NCBI GenBank assembly: GCA_938044045.1
Contig: CALIQN010000021.1
Span: 1 to 16,620, forward strand
DNA from: an uncultured Peptococcaceae bacterium
Lineage (GTDB): Bacteria; Bacillota; Peptococcia; Peptococcales; Peptococcaceae
Direction: 5' to 3'
DNA: 16,620 nucleotides
The position numbers and the translations under genes were made by a program. Below the pieces are notes generated by a model. It saw nothing but the letters and a program-made list of their open reading frames with translations. It made no database searches and was not told the origin of the DNA. Shown here piece after piece: positions 16,295 to 16,620 of this stretch (positions are counted from its first letter, which is position 1; each line of letters starts with the position of its first letter).

Positions 16295-16323
16295 AGTTTA
16301 ACATCGAATTTTTAATATGTCAA
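16295..16323 (-). promoter_or_regulatory. Promoter of the rrf2-oxidoreductase operon
   Basis: A perfect TTGACA (16323-16318) and TAAACT (16300-16295) lie 17 bp apart on the minus strand, giving a start near 16288 and a leader of about 75 nt. The palindrome at 16274-16290 overlaps the start, which fits autorepression. Confidence 0.6.
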
Positions 16324-16515
16324 CTTCTTTTTCAAATTTTTTAAAAATATTTAAATAGCCACATTATACCTCTACTATAGAGATAAACCACTACATCCTT
16401 ACTGTACATATTTTCTAATTTCATATCTTGCTACAATTTTTAGAATATTTTAATGGTCAATTATTTCCTCATTTATTCTACACTCGAAATATTGACGACT
16501 ATCCCACCTTTTTAG

Positions 16516-16542
16516 TTGCTTAAATATTGAAAATAGTATAAT
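16516..16542 (+). promoter_or_regulatory. Possible promoter of the plus-strand edge gene
   Basis: A perfect TATAAT (16537-16542) has TTGCTT (16516-16521) upstream with a short 15-bp spacer. It lies about 70 bp before the ATG at 16613. The rest of the gap between the two divergent genes (16324-16515) is AT-rich and shows nothing I can name. Confidence 0.4.
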
Positions 16543-16612
16543 ATGTGTAGGTATGTAGATTACTAGAATACTCTAGTTAATATGTAAAAATAAAATATTT
16601 GTGAGGTATAAA

Positions 16613-16620
16613 ATGGAAAA
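16613..16620 (+). CDS. Start of an unidentified plus-strand gene, cut by the window edge
   Basis: GTGAGG six nt upstream of ATGGAAAA looks like a normal ribosome site and start. Only two full codons (Met-Glu) are visible, so the product cannot be predicted. A TATAAT box about 70 bp upstream supports it. It would be divergent from the Rrf2 operon. Confidence 0.5.

Overview
The window looks like chromosomal or accessory DNA from a low-GC Gram-positive bacterium (Bacillota). Streptococcus or a related host-associated genus is the best guess, but the species cannot be fixed. The reasons are: GC of roughly 40% in the lines I counted by eye, strong AAGGAG-type ribosome binding sites, a huge secreted surface protein of the adhesin type with a CnaB domain and a Gly/Asn repeat stalk, and an Rrf2/quinone-reductase pair typical of Firmicutes. 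Every complete gene lies on the minus strand. Only the first codons of one gene at the right edge are on the plus strand. I saw no tRNA, rRNA, CRISPR array, transposase or integrase.

Left part (1-6043): one open reading frame of more than 2000 codons runs off the left edge. It encodes a mosaic surface adhesin. In order it has a signal peptide, an acidic Thr/Ala-rich linker, an N-terminal beta domain, a parallel beta-helix region, an InlB-type (Flg_new) repeat, five tandem 213-214-residue repeats, a CnaB-like domain and the beginning of an 11-residue Gly/Asn repeat coded by a 33-bp minisatellite. The anchor end, presumably LPXTG, lies outside the window. A good promoter (TTGAAA-17 bp-TATAAT) lies about 240 bp upstream.

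Middle part (6344-13680): eight tightly packed genes, probably one operon read from 13680 down to 6892, followed by a strong hairpin terminator and one more small gene. The encoded proteins are mostly uncharacterised. They comprise a 518-aa modular protein, two or three small acidic proteins, a DUF1877/YfbM-like protein, a membrane protein with DKNYY-type repeats outside the cell, a 145-aa protein, a protein with a DUF6630-like C-terminus and a two-helix membrane protein. The mix of short acidic soluble proteins and two bitopic membrane proteins resembles immunity or accessory clusters, but no toxin or secretion gene is visible, so the role is open. This is the part most likely to hold something undescribed.

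Right part (13818-16323): a three-gene redox-stress unit. An Rrf2-family regulator with a single cysteine is followed 3 bp later by a cysteine-free NADPH:quinone-reductase-like enzyme, then by a two-lobed TM1586-type nitroreductase that ends in a clear terminator. A 17-bp palindrome overlaps the predicted start of transcription and is the likely Rrf2 operator. The last 300 bp hold the promoter and first codons of a plus-strand gene.
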